Origin: Bacteroidales bacterium UBA1217
GTDB lineage: Bacteria > Bacteroidota > Bacteroidia > Bacteroidales > P3
NCBI GenBank assembly: GCA_002309335.1
Contig: DBXH01000006.1
Coordinates: 495 to 54,546, forward strand
Length of the DNA: 54,052 nucleotides
Direction: 5' to 3'
The position numbers and the translations under genes were made by a program. The notes under the pieces were generated by a model. That model searched no databases. It was given only the letters and a program-made list of their open reading frames with translations, and was not told where the DNA came from. Shown one piece after another: positions 1 to 8,903 of the stretch (position 1 is its first letter; the number at the start of each line of letters is the position of its first letter).

Positions 1-245
1 AAGCGGAGCATTCGTTTATGCGCAAGCCGTCAATAGGAATGGCTTTGAGAGCAAAACACGACTTTGCAGGTGTGGATCTGCACGACTCTGTGATGGTCGG
101 CGATACCAGAAGCGACATGCTGTTTGGCCGTCGTGCCGGTATGACGACAGTGTTAGTGGGCGAGGAACGCGAGCTGGCTCGAAAAGAGCCACATCTGGTT
201 GATTTTTGCTATGACGATTTGATTGGGTATGCTAGATCTTTATGA
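1..245 (+). CDS. HAD-IIIA family phosphatase, GmhB-like (C-terminal part)
   Basis: The open frame enters the window at base 3 and ends at TGA 243-245, so only about the last 80 residues are present. An RKPSIGM stretch is followed by MVGDTRSDMLFG and a TTVLVG strand. This is the layout of the late motifs of HAD-IIIA phosphatases such as D-glycero-D-manno-heptose 1,7-bisphosphate 7-phosphatase, where Asp of GDxxxD binds Mg2+. That enzyme acts in the cytoplasm on the LPS heptose pathway. The N-terminal nucleophile motif lies outside the window, so heptose specificity is inferred from the RKP-x-x-GM motif only; histidinol-phosphatase-like HAD enzymes are an alternative. A short AT-rich spacer separates it from the next gene. 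Confidence 0.72.
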   Translation, partial: AEHSFMRKPSIGMALRAKHDFAGVDLHDSVMVGDTRSDMLFGRRAGMTTVLVGEERELARKEPHLVDFCYDDLIGYARSL

Positions 246-279
246 ATTTGATGGTTATAGATTTATAAATTTATAATTG

Positions 280-714
280 ATGAAAAAAATAATCTGTTTT
301 TCGCTTCTATGCATTGCCGTGGTTTTGGCGACAGGATGCAAAAACGAGAAAAAGACGGAGAATCCGATGGATTATATTATTGGCAAATGGAGTCTCTATG
401 AGACATGCTATGGTTCGGACTGTACAAAGATGAATGATTTCGGAATTGAACGTAACTGGGATCTTTTTATTGACACTGTTAGTTGTCCGTATAATTCGAA
501 AAAAGATGTCTTCCATAAGGGACACAGGAAATTCTACGATTCAGATGAAGATTTCAAATGGCGGCTCAGCAATGGATTCGACACATTGTTTACCTATTCA
601 TTTTTAGACAATAATGCAGACACACTTCTTGTCAACAAAATTACCAAAGACACCCTTGAACTTGTAACGATGGAGGAAAATGTCCTGATTATACAGCGGT
701 TTGTGAAAAAATAA
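280..714 (+). CDS. small lipoprotein of unknown function, lipocalin-like
   Basis: The product has 144 residues. The start is ATG 280; a TTG directly before it is less likely. The N-terminus MKKIICFSLLCIAVVLATGC is a lipoprotein signal with the lipid-modified Cys at residue 20. Directly after the signal comes a polar linker and then IIGKWSLYETC. A G-x-W opening strand of this kind is common in Bacteroidota lipocalin-like domains (single-barrel lipoproteins), which is the only functional hint. The rest alternates strand-like segments with many Asp and Thr. It is probably anchored in the inner or outer membrane, facing the periplasm. The next gene begins 11 bases downstream, so the two may be cotranscribed. 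No specific function can be assigned. Confidence 0.7.
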   Translation: MKKIICFSLLCIAVVLATGCKNEKKTENPMDYIIGKWSLYETCYGSDCTKMNDFGIERNWDLFIDTVSCPYNSKKDVFHKGHRKFYDSDEDFKWRLSNGFDTLFTYSFLDNNADTLLVNKITKDTLELVTMEENVLIIQRFVKK

Positions 715-725
715 CTATTAGAGCC

Positions 726-1889
726 ATGATGTACCGTCCGACAGCGAAGAAAAAGAAAGAGACAGCACCGCGGAAAAGCCGCAAAGGGGTTGTCCCTTTT
801 GTCGCAGTCGTCTGTACGGTACTGGCAGTGCTGGTGTTTGTGTCGGCAAGGAAAGTCGGCTCCGATGCACCTCAGGCTGACATTTCGGTGACAGTGGGGC
901 CGGAGTTCGACGACTGTGTGGTTGAATCCATACCAGAGAGACCGCAGGAGGGGATGGTATATAGAAGACGAATATTGCGTAGCGAAATACCTGCCATCAA
1001 CTACAGGAACATCAGATATCGAGAACTTCTCAATGATATCAACGACACCCAATTGGTAGCGGCACGCAAAAACGGTATCGAGCCTGAATCATTAAATGAG
1101 GCTACAAGCGACGACCGTCTGGTGATGATTTTCAGCACGGACAGATACAGGGTTGACACCATGTATCACTCCGTTCCTTATTTGCTCCCCGAAGCGGCAT
1201 TGTTGCTCAACTACATCAGCATTCGTTTCGAGCAGTTGATGGAACAGCACTACCCGAATATCGGTAAGCATCGTATCATCGTGACCAGTGCGCTCCGCAC
1301 AGAACAGAGCGAACGCAACTTGCGAAGGGTGAACCGAAATGCAACCGATTCATCCTGTCATCTTTACGGCACAACATTTGACATTTCGGCGCAAAGATAC
1401 GAGCATAGCAACGGACGCGACACCGTGGTCGAGGCATGCAAGCAGATGCTCGCACTGGCATTGTATGAGATTAGATATGAAGGACTTTGTTATGTGAAAT
1501 ACGAACGGGGCTCTTGTTTCCACATCACTCTACGTTCCACACAATATAACGGCAACAAGAAATCGGAAACCAGAAGTTACTACAATCCTGGTTCGCCGCA
1601 ATATATGAAAACGAAAGTCGTTGACCAGCCGAGGATTGAACAGAAAATGGAAAATAGTGAATCAGGCACTGAGAATGAGGAAAAGACAAATACGACACAA
1701 GCAGAAAACAGAAAGGAAAAACTGAATAATCAGTCCCGGGAACAGCAATCTGCGACAAAAGAGAAGTCAACAAAGAAGAAAGAGCCTGTGCAAAAGCAGG
1801 ATGAGCCTAAAACAAACAATAAAAGAAACGATATAACCGAACGAGAACGTATGTCGCTCGACATGTATGAACGTCGTTCGGGAATGTAA
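726..1889 (+). CDS. DUF5715 family protein, M15 peptidase-like fold, membrane anchored
   Basis: This 387-residue protein has a basic N-terminus, one transmembrane segment at about residues 22-40 and a periplasmic body. Residues 155-270 carry SALRTEQSERNLRR, then SCHLYGTTFDI (H212, D219) and CFHITLR (H266). These match in order the S-x-H-x-x-G-x-x-x-D and final His zinc ligands of M15 D-Ala-D-Ala carboxypeptidases, so a metal-dependent cell-wall role is plausible but not proven. DUF5715 proteins occur widely in Bacteroidales and are uncharacterised. From about residue 300 the tail is a long low-complexity stretch rich in Lys, Glu, Asn and Gln, probably disordered. It lies 11 bases after the lipoprotein gene and 28 bases before ychF. 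Confidence 0.78.
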   Translation: MMYRPTAKKKKETAPRKSRKGVVPFVAVVCTVLAVLVFVSARKVGSDAPQADISVTVGPEFDDCVVESIPERPQEGMVYRRRILRSEIPAINYRNIRYRELLNDINDTQLVAARKNGIEPESLNEATSDDRLVMIFSTDRYRVDTMYHSVPYLLPEAALLLNYISIRFEQLMEQHYPNIGKHRIIVTSALRTEQSERNLRRVNRNATDSSCHLYGTTFDISAQRYEHSNGRDTVVEACKQMLALALYEIRYEGLCYVKYERGSCFHITLRSTQYNGNKKSETRSYYNPGSPQYMKTKVVDQPRIEQKMENSESGTENEEKTNTTQAENRKEKLNNQSREQQSATKEKSTKKKEPVQKQDEPKTNNKRNDITERERMSLDMYERRSGM

Positions 1890-1917
1890 AATACAAGAGT
1901 TAAAAGAAAAACAGAAT

Positions 1918-3018
1918 ATGTCATTACAATGTGGAATCGTTGGGTTGCCCAACGTCGGAAAATCAACACTTTTCAACTGTCTGAGCAATGCAAAGGCGCA
2001 GGCGGCCAACTTTCCTTTTTGCACAATAGAGCCCAATGTTGGTGTGATTACGGTGCCCGATGAGCGACTAAGCAAACTTGTAGAGATAGAGCATCCTGCC
2101 AGTATTGTGCCAGCAACGGTGGAAATTGTGGACATTGCCGGCCTCGTGAAAGGCGCATCAAAAGGCGAAGGTCTTGGAAACAAGTTCCTTGGCGACATCA
2201 GAACAACGGATGCAATAATACATGTATTACGTTGCTTTGACGACGACAATATTACACATGTGGACGGTACTATCGACCCGGTTCGCGACAAAATGACCAT
2301 TGACCTTGAATTGCAATTCAAAGACCTGGAAACCATTGAGAACCGATTTGCCAAAGAAGAAAAGAAAGCCAAAACCGGCGGTGATCCAAAAGCAAAAAAA
2401 CTTGTCGAGGTGATGTCCTTGTACAAGGAAGCTCTTCTTGCAGGAAAGAGTGCACGTACCGTGAAGCTCGACGAGAGCCAGCAAGAGGCAGCCAAAGATC
2501 TTATGCTGTTGACTGCCAAACCAATATTGTATGTCTGTAATGTTGATGAAGCTTCAGTGGTTACTGGCAACAAATACGTGGAGCAAGTCAAGGATGCTGT
2601 AAAGGATGAGGAGGCCGAAGTCCTGGTTATTGGAGCCGGAATTGAGGCTGACATTGCTGAACTTGAGACATATGAGGAGAAGCAGATGTTCCTTGAGGAT
2701 CTTGGATTGAAGGAGTCGGGCGTGAATAGACTTATAAAGGCAGCATACCGACTGTTGAACCTTCAGACATTCCTGACAGCGGGGCCAAAGGAGTGTCGTG
2801 CATGGACATTTCGCAAAGGAATGAAAGCACCTCAAACAGCGGGAATTATCCATAGTGACTTCGAGCGTGGCTTTATACGTGCCGAAGTGATAAAATACGA
2901 CGATTATGTAACTCTTGGCAGCGAGGCCAAATGCCGTGAAGCCGGTAAGATTTCTGTCGAAGGCAAGGACTATGTCGTTCAGGATGGTGACATTATGCAT
3001 TTCAGGTTTAATGTTTAA
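1918..3018 (+). CDS. ychF: redox-regulated ATPase/GTPase YchF (OLA1 family)
   Basis: The product has 366 residues, the normal YchF length. I chose ATG 1918 because the family starts with a few residues before GIVGLPNVGKST; an earlier in-frame ATG at 1867 would add 17 unrelated residues and overlap the previous gene. G1 is GLPNVGKST, G3 is DIAGLVKGAS, and the G4 position reads NVDE instead of NKxD, the substitution that lets this family prefer ATP over GTP. The C-terminus is the TGS-like domain (TAGPKECRAWTFRKG to DGDIMHFRFNV). YchF binds ribosomes and acts in translation and stress response in the cytoplasm. It lies 28 bases after the DUF5715 gene, probably in the same transcript. Confidence 0.96.
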   Translation: MSLQCGIVGLPNVGKSTLFNCLSNAKAQAANFPFCTIEPNVGVITVPDERLSKLVEIEHPASIVPATVEIVDIAGLVKGASKGEGLGNKFLGDIRTTDAIIHVLRCFDDDNITHVDGTIDPVRDKMTIDLELQFKDLETIENRFAKEEKKAKTGGDPKAKKLVEVMSLYKEALLAGKSARTVKLDESQQEAAKDLMLLTAKPILYVCNVDEASVVTGNKYVEQVKDAVKDEEAEVLVIGAGIEADIAELETYEEKQMFLEDLGLKESGVNRLIKAAYRLLNLQTFLTAGPKECRAWTFRKGMKAPQTAGIIHSDFERGFIRAEVIKYDDYVTLGSEAKCREAGKISVEGKDYVVQDGDIMHFRFNV

Positions 3019-3101
3019 GGATATAATGACCATAAGGTTGAAATAACTTAAACAATAAATTTATATATATTTACGTTATAGTGCATATTGTTTTTTCCTA
3101 A

Positions 3102-5873
3102 ATGGCTCATCGTATTAGAAATAAACGTCTTATATTGGTGGGAATGGCTGTTGCTGTTCTTGCAGGATGTTCTACGCAGAAAGCCAATTGGAGCAATATA
3201 ACCTATCATAACACCACGTGTCACTACAATGTGTGGTGGAATGGCAACGAAAGCTTAAAGACCGGAATACGGAGCCTCGAGAAGAACTTCAAGGACGACT
3301 ACACCCAGATTCTGCCTGTCTATCAGATTGGTAGCAAAGAACAGGCGATGAGCGTCTTCCCACAGATGGACAAGGCTATCGAGAAGGGTGTCAAAGGTAT
3401 AAAAAAACACAGCATATACGTACAAGGCCGCGAGCATGTCAAGTATGTCAAGCATTGTTACTTATTGACAGCATATGCCACATTCTACAAGCAAGACTAT
3501 GCTGCCACTGCAAATACCTGCAGGATGATAATCGCGCAATACAACGGCAGTGTTGAAGCCGATGAGGCGAGAATACTGCTTGCACGTTGCCTGACACAAG
3601 AGAAACAGTACAGCGATGCCGAGTCGTCACTTGACCTGCTTGTCAACGAGCAAAGCAAGGACAATTTTTCGTCCAAGCTTTCAGACAAACTCTATCTTGC
3701 GATGATTGAGGCTGTTCTTCCTCAGGAAAAATACAAAAAATCGGTTCAGTACATTCGTCTTGCTCTTGATGAGGTTGGCGATCACCGCACAAAAGCCCGC
3801 CTGTATTTCATCATGGCACAGATATACCAGAAACTCGACAAGAGACCTACAGCATCTAAGTATTATGAAAAGGTGCTTAAGAACCATCCAGACTACGTCA
3901 TGGAATTCAATGCAAGAATCAACATTGCATCGTGTTCAGATGTCAATCACACCGATGTCGAGGATGTGGAGCGTAGTCTTGACAAAATGTTGAGGGACAA
4001 GAAGAACGAGGAATTCAAAGACCAGATTTACTATGCAAAGGCAGAGATGTATCTCGGCATGAAGGATGCAAAAAAAGCGTGTGACAACTATAAAATGTCG
4101 GTCCAAGCCGCTGCCAACAATCCGGCCCAGAAGGCCAAGTCGGCATTAAGAATGGCCGATGTCCTTTACGAGTTGTACGAGAATTATGACGACGCACAGA
4201 GCTATTATGATACAGCAATGCACATCATAAAGCCTGGTTATCCGCATTTTGACGAGATACGCTCACGATATAACACCCTCACTGCACTTGTCGAGAATAC
4301 AAGACCTATTCATAGAAACGACAGCCTGTTGAACATGGCCGACATGGATCCGCGTGAACGCCTTGAGATGATTCAGAAGAAAATAGAAGATTTGAAAAAG
4401 AAAGAGCAGGAGGAAGCTGAACAAAAGCTGATAGAGGAATTCAACAAGGACGCGCTTGCGCAGCAGAACACACTGCAAGGCGATTGGTACTTCTACAACA
4501 GCAACACTGTCAGCAAAGGTAAGGAGACATTCCGCCAACGCTGGGGTATGCGTTTGCTTGACGACTATTGGTTTATTTCAAAACGCAACGCACTAGGAGG
4601 CGCCGTAATTCCTGGCATGGAAGAACCCACAGATGAAATTGACGACGAAAGCGATATCAACGATTCGACAGACACATCGTCAACAATCGCTAAATCGTCG
4701 AGAGACAACCCTGACGACCCGCACAATGTGGCATATTACCTCAAAGACATTCCTAAAACCCAAGGACAGCGCGACACAATGCACATGGAGACAGCCCGCT
4801 GTCTGCTTAACGCTGGATATATTTACTACGACGGCATAGAAAATACCGACCGTGCACTTGAATGCTATCTGCGATTGGCAAAAGACTATCCCGATGCCGA
4901 CGAGATAGTGCAGGCCTTTTACCAGCTGTGGCGCATATATACCAAACAGGGAAACACTCCGAATGCCAACTACTACAAGGATATGGTCCTTATGGGATTC
5001 CCCGACTGCGATTATGCCAACATGATTCGCGATGAGGACTACTACCTTGAAATCATCAAACGCAGTGAAGTGGCACAGAATGAATATGCCACAGTCTACA
5101 ACCTTTATCGACGCAAGAAATATTTCGATGTAATAAAGCATGTTGACGAGGCTTTGAGGCAGTACACAGAAGAGCCTCTGATGGGCAAATTCAAGTACTG
5201 GAAAGGACTGGCGTGCGCACAGACCAACGACACCAGTACCGCCACGCTCGTCTTCGAGTCGATTATTGCCGACTATCCAGACACCACACAGCTTGTAGTC
5301 CTTGCAAAAGAGCAGCTTTCATATCTCAGGACCGGCTACTACACATCATCGTTGGAGGCTATTTCGTCGCAGGACGACGAACGCGGCAAGCACCGTTATG
5401 AGGAGAATGTCCGTGACGTGGCTGATAACAAGAATGCATCATCTGCCCAAAATGCCGGAGAAGGGGCCGACGGCAACGAGCTTCCGGCCGAGAGCATGAT
5501 GTACAGATATCGCGAACATGAACAGCACTATGTCACCATCCTTATAAACGACAAGAAGATTGTGGCAACGCAGTTGCAGTACGCCATATCTGATTTTAAC
5601 AAGCAGAACTACTCCAACAGCGGATACCGTGCTAGCCCGCTACTTTTCACCGACACAATCCAGATGCTTACTATACACCGCTTCCAGAACGCCCGCGAAG
5701 CCGAAGACTACAAGACACATATTATGCTCGATGGCGGGCCGCTGACAAAATACGACAAACGTGACTACATGATTTTCACAATATCAACCCGTAACTATAA
5801 CACTTTCTATAACCAGAAAAACATCGATGCCTATATCAGGTTCTATGAATATTACTATAAAAACGAAAACTAA
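3102..5873 (+). CDS. porW: PorW/SprE-like TPR lipoprotein of type IX secretion
   Basis: This 923-residue lipoprotein has a signal ending VAVLAGCSTQK, with the lipid Cys at residue 23. It then has the segment YHNTTCHYNVWWNGNESLK, where YNV-x-x-NGNE is the N-terminal signature of PorW/SprE-type proteins of Bacteroidota. Repeated helical pairs (for example KARLYFIMAQIYQKLDKRP and the later AYYLKDI and ECYLRLAKDYPDA regions) are tetratricopeptide repeats. A Glu/Lys-rich coiled coil lies around residues 430-450. In studied species PorW/SprE is a periplasmic lipoprotein that links the PorKN ring to the Sov translocon and is needed for type IX secretion and gliding. The tight link to bactofilin and atpZ matches the order I know from Flavobacteriia. 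The family is clear; secretion function in this organism is inferred, supported by a T9SS-tailed protein at 48946. Confidence 0.8.
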   Translation: MAHRIRNKRLILVGMAVAVLAGCSTQKANWSNITYHNTTCHYNVWWNGNESLKTGIRSLEKNFKDDYTQILPVYQIGSKEQAMSVFPQMDKAIEKGVKGIKKHSIYVQGREHVKYVKHCYLLTAYATFYKQDYAATANTCRMIIAQYNGSVEADEARILLARCLTQEKQYSDAESSLDLLVNEQSKDNFSSKLSDKLYLAMIEAVLPQEKYKKSVQYIRLALDEVGDHRTKARLYFIMAQIYQKLDKRPTASKYYEKVLKNHPDYVMEFNARINIASCSDVNHTDVEDVERSLDKMLRDKKNEEFKDQIYYAKAEMYLGMKDAKKACDNYKMSVQAAANNPAQKAKSALRMADVLYELYENYDDAQSYYDTAMHIIKPGYPHFDEIRSRYNTLTALVENTRPIHRNDSLLNMADMDPRERLEMIQKKIEDLKKKEQEEAEQKLIEEFNKDALAQQNTLQGDWYFYNSNTVSKGKETFRQRWGMRLLDDYWFISKRNALGGAVIPGMEEPTDEIDDESDINDSTDTSSTIAKSSRDNPDDPHNVAYYLKDIPKTQGQRDTMHMETARCLLNAGYIYYDGIENTDRALECYLRLAKDYPDADEIVQAFYQLWRIYTKQGNTPNANYYKDMVLMGFPDCDYANMIRDEDYYLEIIKRSEVAQNEYATVYNLYRRKKYFDVIKHVDEALRQYTEEPLMGKFKYWKGLACAQTNDTSTATLVFESIIADYPDTTQLVVLAKEQLSYLRTGYYTSSLEAISSQDDERGKHRYEENVRDVADNKNASSAQNAGEGADGNELPAESMMYRYREHEQHYVTILINDKKIVATQLQYAISDFNKQNYSNSGYRASPLLFTDTIQMLTIHRFQNAREAEDYKTHIMLDGGPLTKYDKRDYMIFTISTRNYNTFYNQKNIDAYIRFYEYYYKNEN

Positions 5874-5890
5874 ATAAAAAAACAATAATT

Positions 5891-6289
5891 ATGGCAAAAT
5901 TTGCAGAAATGGAAACTATTATCAACACAATTGCCAAAGGCACAACAATCAAAGGAAACATCACTGCCGTAGGCGATTTCAGACTTGACGGCACTCTGGA
6001 AGGCAACATTACCCTCAACGGTAAACTCGTTGTCGGCGAGTCAGGCGTAATCAAAGGAAACATCGTCTGCCAGAACGCAAACATCATCGGTCAGGTGATA
6101 GGCAACACCTCCGTCAAGGAACTGCTTGCTCTCAACAGCACAGCCAATGTCAAGGGCGATATTCTCATCAATCGTCTGAGCATCGAACCGGGTGCAACAT
6201 TCTCGGGTAGTTGTCGTATGCTTGACGAGGTGCGACGCGAAAATGAGATGCGAGCCAGCGAACAGGCCGAGACCGAGGATGAACAATAA
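5891..6289 (+). CDS. bactofilin, polymer-forming cytoskeletal protein
   Basis: The product is 132 residues, typical for bactofilins. Residues 12-110 are the bactofilin (DUF583) domain: a right-handed beta-helix built from short turns such as TIKGNITAVGDFRLDGTLEG, then NITLNGKLVVGESGVIKG and further G-N-I/V turns. The flanking N- and C-termini are short and polar, as usual. Bactofilins polymerise without nucleotide and often bind the inner membrane to position cell-wall or secretion machinery. It starts 17 bases after the porW-like gene and its stop overlaps the next start by 11 bases, so the three genes are very probably one operon. Confidence 0.93.
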   Translation: MAKFAEMETIINTIAKGTTIKGNITAVGDFRLDGTLEGNITLNGKLVVGESGVIKGNIVCQNANIIGQVIGNTSVKELLALNSTANVKGDILINRLSIEPGATFSGSCRMLDEVRRENEMRASEQAETEDEQ

Positions 6290-6497
6290 TAAACGACACG
6301 ACGACTGGGAGAACTGGATACGTTACACGACGCTCGGCATCGAAATGGCTGTTATTGTAGGCGCTTCGGTGTGGGGCGGTGTTACGATTGACCGTCACCG
6401 TGGAGCCAAGTTTCCTCTATTTACACTGCTTTTCGCCGCATTGGGACTTGTCGTTGCAATGATACGGCTTGTAAGGGGGACCAACCGTTCCCGCTGA
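6279..6497 (+). CDS. AtpZ/AtpI family small membrane protein
   Basis: This 72-residue protein starts at ATG 6279 inside the bactofilin gene (11-base overlap, different frame). A longer reading frame from 6192 is an out-of-frame extension through bactofilin and is unlikely. The sequence has a polar N-terminus, a first hydrophobic segment (EMAVIVGASVWGGVTIDR), a short turn with FPLFT, and a second segment (LLFAALGLVVAMIRL). The two-helix hairpin with G-x-x-x-D and K-F-P-L-F-T matches AtpZ, the small subunit often encoded before F1Fo ATP synthase genes and linked to Mg2+/Ca2+ transport or c-ring assembly. No other ATP synthase gene follows here, so this copy is separated from an atp operon. Confidence 0.82.
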   Translation: MNNNKRHDDWENWIRYTTLGIEMAVIVGASVWGGVTIDRHRGAKFPLFTLLFAALGLVVAMIRLVRGTNRSR

Positions 6498-6566
6498 AAG
6501 TGGCTTTAGTCATATTCGTTAAAAAATTGGACCTTCAAACTAAGCATATCTAACAACCATTTTGTT

Positions 6567-7985
6567 ATGGATCAACTATTTGAACAATGGGCCGGTGAGC
6601 CTTGTATAAACAAGATACAGATTTCCGCAAACGGTTCCAATCGTGTCTATTTCCGTATGGAAGGGGAGAGCAAGACCTGTATTGCCGCTGTAAACAACGA
6701 CGTGCGTGAGAACGAGGCTTTCTTTTTCTTCGCCAAAGAGTTGAAGGCTCGTGGTATAAATGTCCCTGAAGTATATATGATCAGTGAAGACAGAAGGACA
6801 TACCTGCAACAAGATCTCGGCAATGTCACCATATATACTTATCTCAGTTCACGCAAGGTGAATGGTGTGGACATCATGCAACCGATGCGTGTGCTATACA
6901 AGAAAGCCATTGACCAATTGGTACGTATACAGACGGTATGTAATGACATCGACTTCAGCCATTCGTATCCACACCCGCGTTTTGACAGCCAGTCATTACA
7001 TTGGGACATGAACTATTTCAAGTATTACTTCCTCAAATTGTTCCATGTCCCGTTTGACGAACAGAAACTAGAAACGGATTTCCAGACTTTCATAGACTAT
7101 CTGCTTGACGACGACTGCGACTATTTCCTTTACCGTGATTTCCAATCACGTAACATTATGATAGTAGAAGATGAACTCTACTTCATAGATTTCCAAGGGG
7201 CACGTCAGGGTGCAGCAGAATACGATTTGGCTTCGCTGCTATACAGTGCAAAATCGGATGTACCCGACAGTATGCGAAGCGAACTCATTGAGTATTATCT
7301 GGATAAACGGGAAGAGTCTGCAAGTAATTCCAAATCCGACAAGCCCTGGGACCGTGAGGCTTTCCGCATGAAATTCTATGGCTATGTCCTTGCCCGGATA
7401 ATGCAAGCCATGGGAGCATATGGCTATCGCGGAGTAATCGAGAAGAAAGACTATTTCGTGAAGAGCATCCCCTTCGCCGTCAAAAATCTGAAGACAATAA
7501 TTGAAAACCATAAGTTCCCTATAGACATACCGGAATTAGAGGCCGCATGGCATAACGTAGCCAATATGCCGGAATACAACACGGAAGAGGAAAAACTGAC
7601 CGTGAGCATTTTCAGCTTTTCGTACCGAAAGGGTATTCCATTCGACAAGTCAGGCAACGGCGGCGGCTACGTCTTTGACTGCCGTGCATTGCCAAATCCT
7701 GGACTGTTTGATGAATACAAGTCCCTTAATGGAAGAGACGCAGCGGTAATTGAGTTCTTCGATGAACATCCGGAAACTGAGCAGTATCTACAATATGTGC
7801 GAGGAATTGTTGGCACATCGGTAGAGGAATACATAAATAAAGGCTATACCCGATTGATGGTTAATTTTGGCTGTACAGGAGGCAGACACCGCTCCGTATA
7901 CTGCGCCGAGCAAATAGCCAAATTCCTACGTCAAAACTATGATTGCAATGTTGCAATACACCATCTTGAGCAAAGCAAACTGTGA
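6567..7985 (+). CDS. aminoglycoside-phosphotransferase-like sugar kinase fused to a RapZ C-terminal domain
   Basis: The product is a 472-residue two-domain protein. Residues 1-315 are an APH/choline-kinase-type fold: catalytic loop LYRDFQSRNIM (D191, N196) and metal-binding IDFQGAR (D209). The closest functional relatives I know are AmgK-type kinases that phosphorylate N-acetylmuramate or N-acetylglucosamine in cell-wall recycling, usually next to a MurU nucleotidyltransferase; no murU is present here. Residues 344-472 match the C-terminal domain of RapZ, including NFGCTGGRHRSVYCAEQI (435-452), the phosphate-binding loop of that domain. In enterobacteria RapZ senses glucosamine-6-phosphate and controls GlmS through a small RNA. 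A kinase joined to an amino-sugar sensor suggests self-regulated amino-sugar salvage; this is inference. ATG 6567 follows a 70-base spacer. Confidence 0.82.
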   Translation: MDQLFEQWAGEPCINKIQISANGSNRVYFRMEGESKTCIAAVNNDVRENEAFFFFAKELKARGINVPEVYMISEDRRTYLQQDLGNVTIYTYLSSRKVNGVDIMQPMRVLYKKAIDQLVRIQTVCNDIDFSHSYPHPRFDSQSLHWDMNYFKYYFLKLFHVPFDEQKLETDFQTFIDYLLDDDCDYFLYRDFQSRNIMIVEDELYFIDFQGARQGAAEYDLASLLYSAKSDVPDSMRSELIEYYLDKREESASNSKSDKPWDREAFRMKFYGYVLARIMQAMGAYGYRGVIEKKDYFVKSIPFAVKNLKTIIENHKFPIDIPELEAAWHNVANMPEYNTEEEKLTVSIFSFSYRKGIPFDKSGNGGGYVFDCRALPNPGLFDEYKSLNGRDAAVIEFFDEHPETEQYLQYVRGIVGTSVEEYINKGYTRLMVNFGCTGGRHRSVYCAEQIAKFLRQNYDCNVAIHHLEQSKL

Positions 7986-8081
7986 TATTTATTATATGTG
8001 TAAGATTAAATATATCATAACGTTACGATACACGTCACAAAAAAAAACAATCATGTACGTTTTCATTTGAATAAAAGTTCG

Positions 8082-8089
8082 TATATTTG
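8082..8089 (+). promoter_or_regulatory. Bacteroidota -7 promoter box TATATTTG
   Basis: TATATTTG fits the TAnnTTTG consensus and is followed by GC at the usual position. A T-rich stretch (TTTT around 8060) lies about 21 bases upstream as a weak -33 element. It is 45 bases before ATG 8134, so it would give a leader of roughly 35 bases for the membrane-anchored protein and the DUF3822-rsmD genes behind it. Confidence 0.6.
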
Positions 8090-8133
8090 CAAATTCAAAA
8101 ACCTGAAAAATAACTAAAAAAATAATAATAAAA

Positions 8134-8892
8134 ATGAACAAGACTGGATCAATTATCCTTAAGAGCTTTCTAGCCCTTGTAATTGTTTTCCTCATCATCA
8201 TGGTTCTATTGAGTGTCATCCGTCCTCAGCAGCGTGAGGCAGAATATGACCAGCGTCGTGATGTTTGTGGTGACAAACTTAAAGTTATCCGCACCCTTGA
8301 AGAAGCATACAAAACCACCTACGGTACATACTGCGGCAACTTCGACACCCTTCTGTATGGTCTTCATCAGAAAAAGATGGTGGTCAGAAGAAAAGAAGTC
8401 ACAGCCAAGGCTCCCATGGATTCGGTATACGATGTTCCAGAGAAAGTGGCTAAGGAAAAAGGATGGATTGTATATATCGATGACACGATTGTCCCTCTCG
8501 AAAAACTGTTCGAGGACAAGAAACTTGACGAGTCATACAGAGACGAGCAGAAACTGGCCAGCTTAATATTCCTGCCCAAGTTCAGCGACAAACATGTTGG
8601 AAAGCGTTTCTTCCTGAAGGCTGACTCAATTGACGTGAGCAGCGAGGGCGGTGGAAAGCTGCCAACATTCGAAGCCCATGTCGAGCTTGACAGCCTATTC
8701 GTAGATTATCTTGAAAGTGCAAAATCCAAAGGCTTCAAGAAATTAATCGAAAAATTCACGGGAAGCAACTCGCAATGGCTCATCAACAAAAAAGCCGACC
8801 TTAAAGAACGTAACGCAAACAACGAGAACTTCTATATGGGATGGAGAGTCGGTAACCTTGAAAAAATCACCACGGAAAGTAACTTCGAATAA
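8134..8892 (+). CDS. membrane-anchored protein of unknown function
   Basis: The product has 252 residues. Residues 9-28 form one long hydrophobic helix (LKSFLALVIVFLIIMVLLSV), so the protein is N-terminally anchored with a periplasmic body. The region after the helix (DKLKVIRTLEEAYKTTYGTY then FDTLLYGL) has the look of a pseudopilin-type head, in which a long helix continues into a small globular domain, but no prepilin peptidase site is visible. I do not recognise the family. It starts after a clear promoter box and ends 11 bases before a DUF3822 gene, with which it is probably cotranscribed. A pseudopilin-like or structural role is only a guess. Confidence 0.7.
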   Translation: MNKTGSIILKSFLALVIVFLIIMVLLSVIRPQQREAEYDQRRDVCGDKLKVIRTLEEAYKTTYGTYCGNFDTLLYGLHQKKMVVRRKEVTAKAPMDSVYDVPEKVAKEKGWIVYIDDTIVPLEKLFEDKKLDESYRDEQKLASLIFLPKFSDKHVGKRFFLKADSIDVSSEGGGKLPTFEAHVELDSLFVDYLESAKSKGFKKLIEKFTGSNSQWLINKKADLKERNANNENFYMGWRVGNLEKITTESNFE

Positions 8893-8903
8893 TATTATGT
8901 TAT

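Noticed and set aside
1767..2654. A 295-codon Ser-rich open frame opposite ychF
   Set aside because: It overlaps the DUF5715 tail and the YchF G domain; its Ser-rich translation is typical of an antisense shadow.
6498..6566. Possible start of an ATP synthase operon after atpZ
   Set aside because: The next gene is the kinase-RapZ fusion; no atpB, atpE or atpF frame is found in the window.
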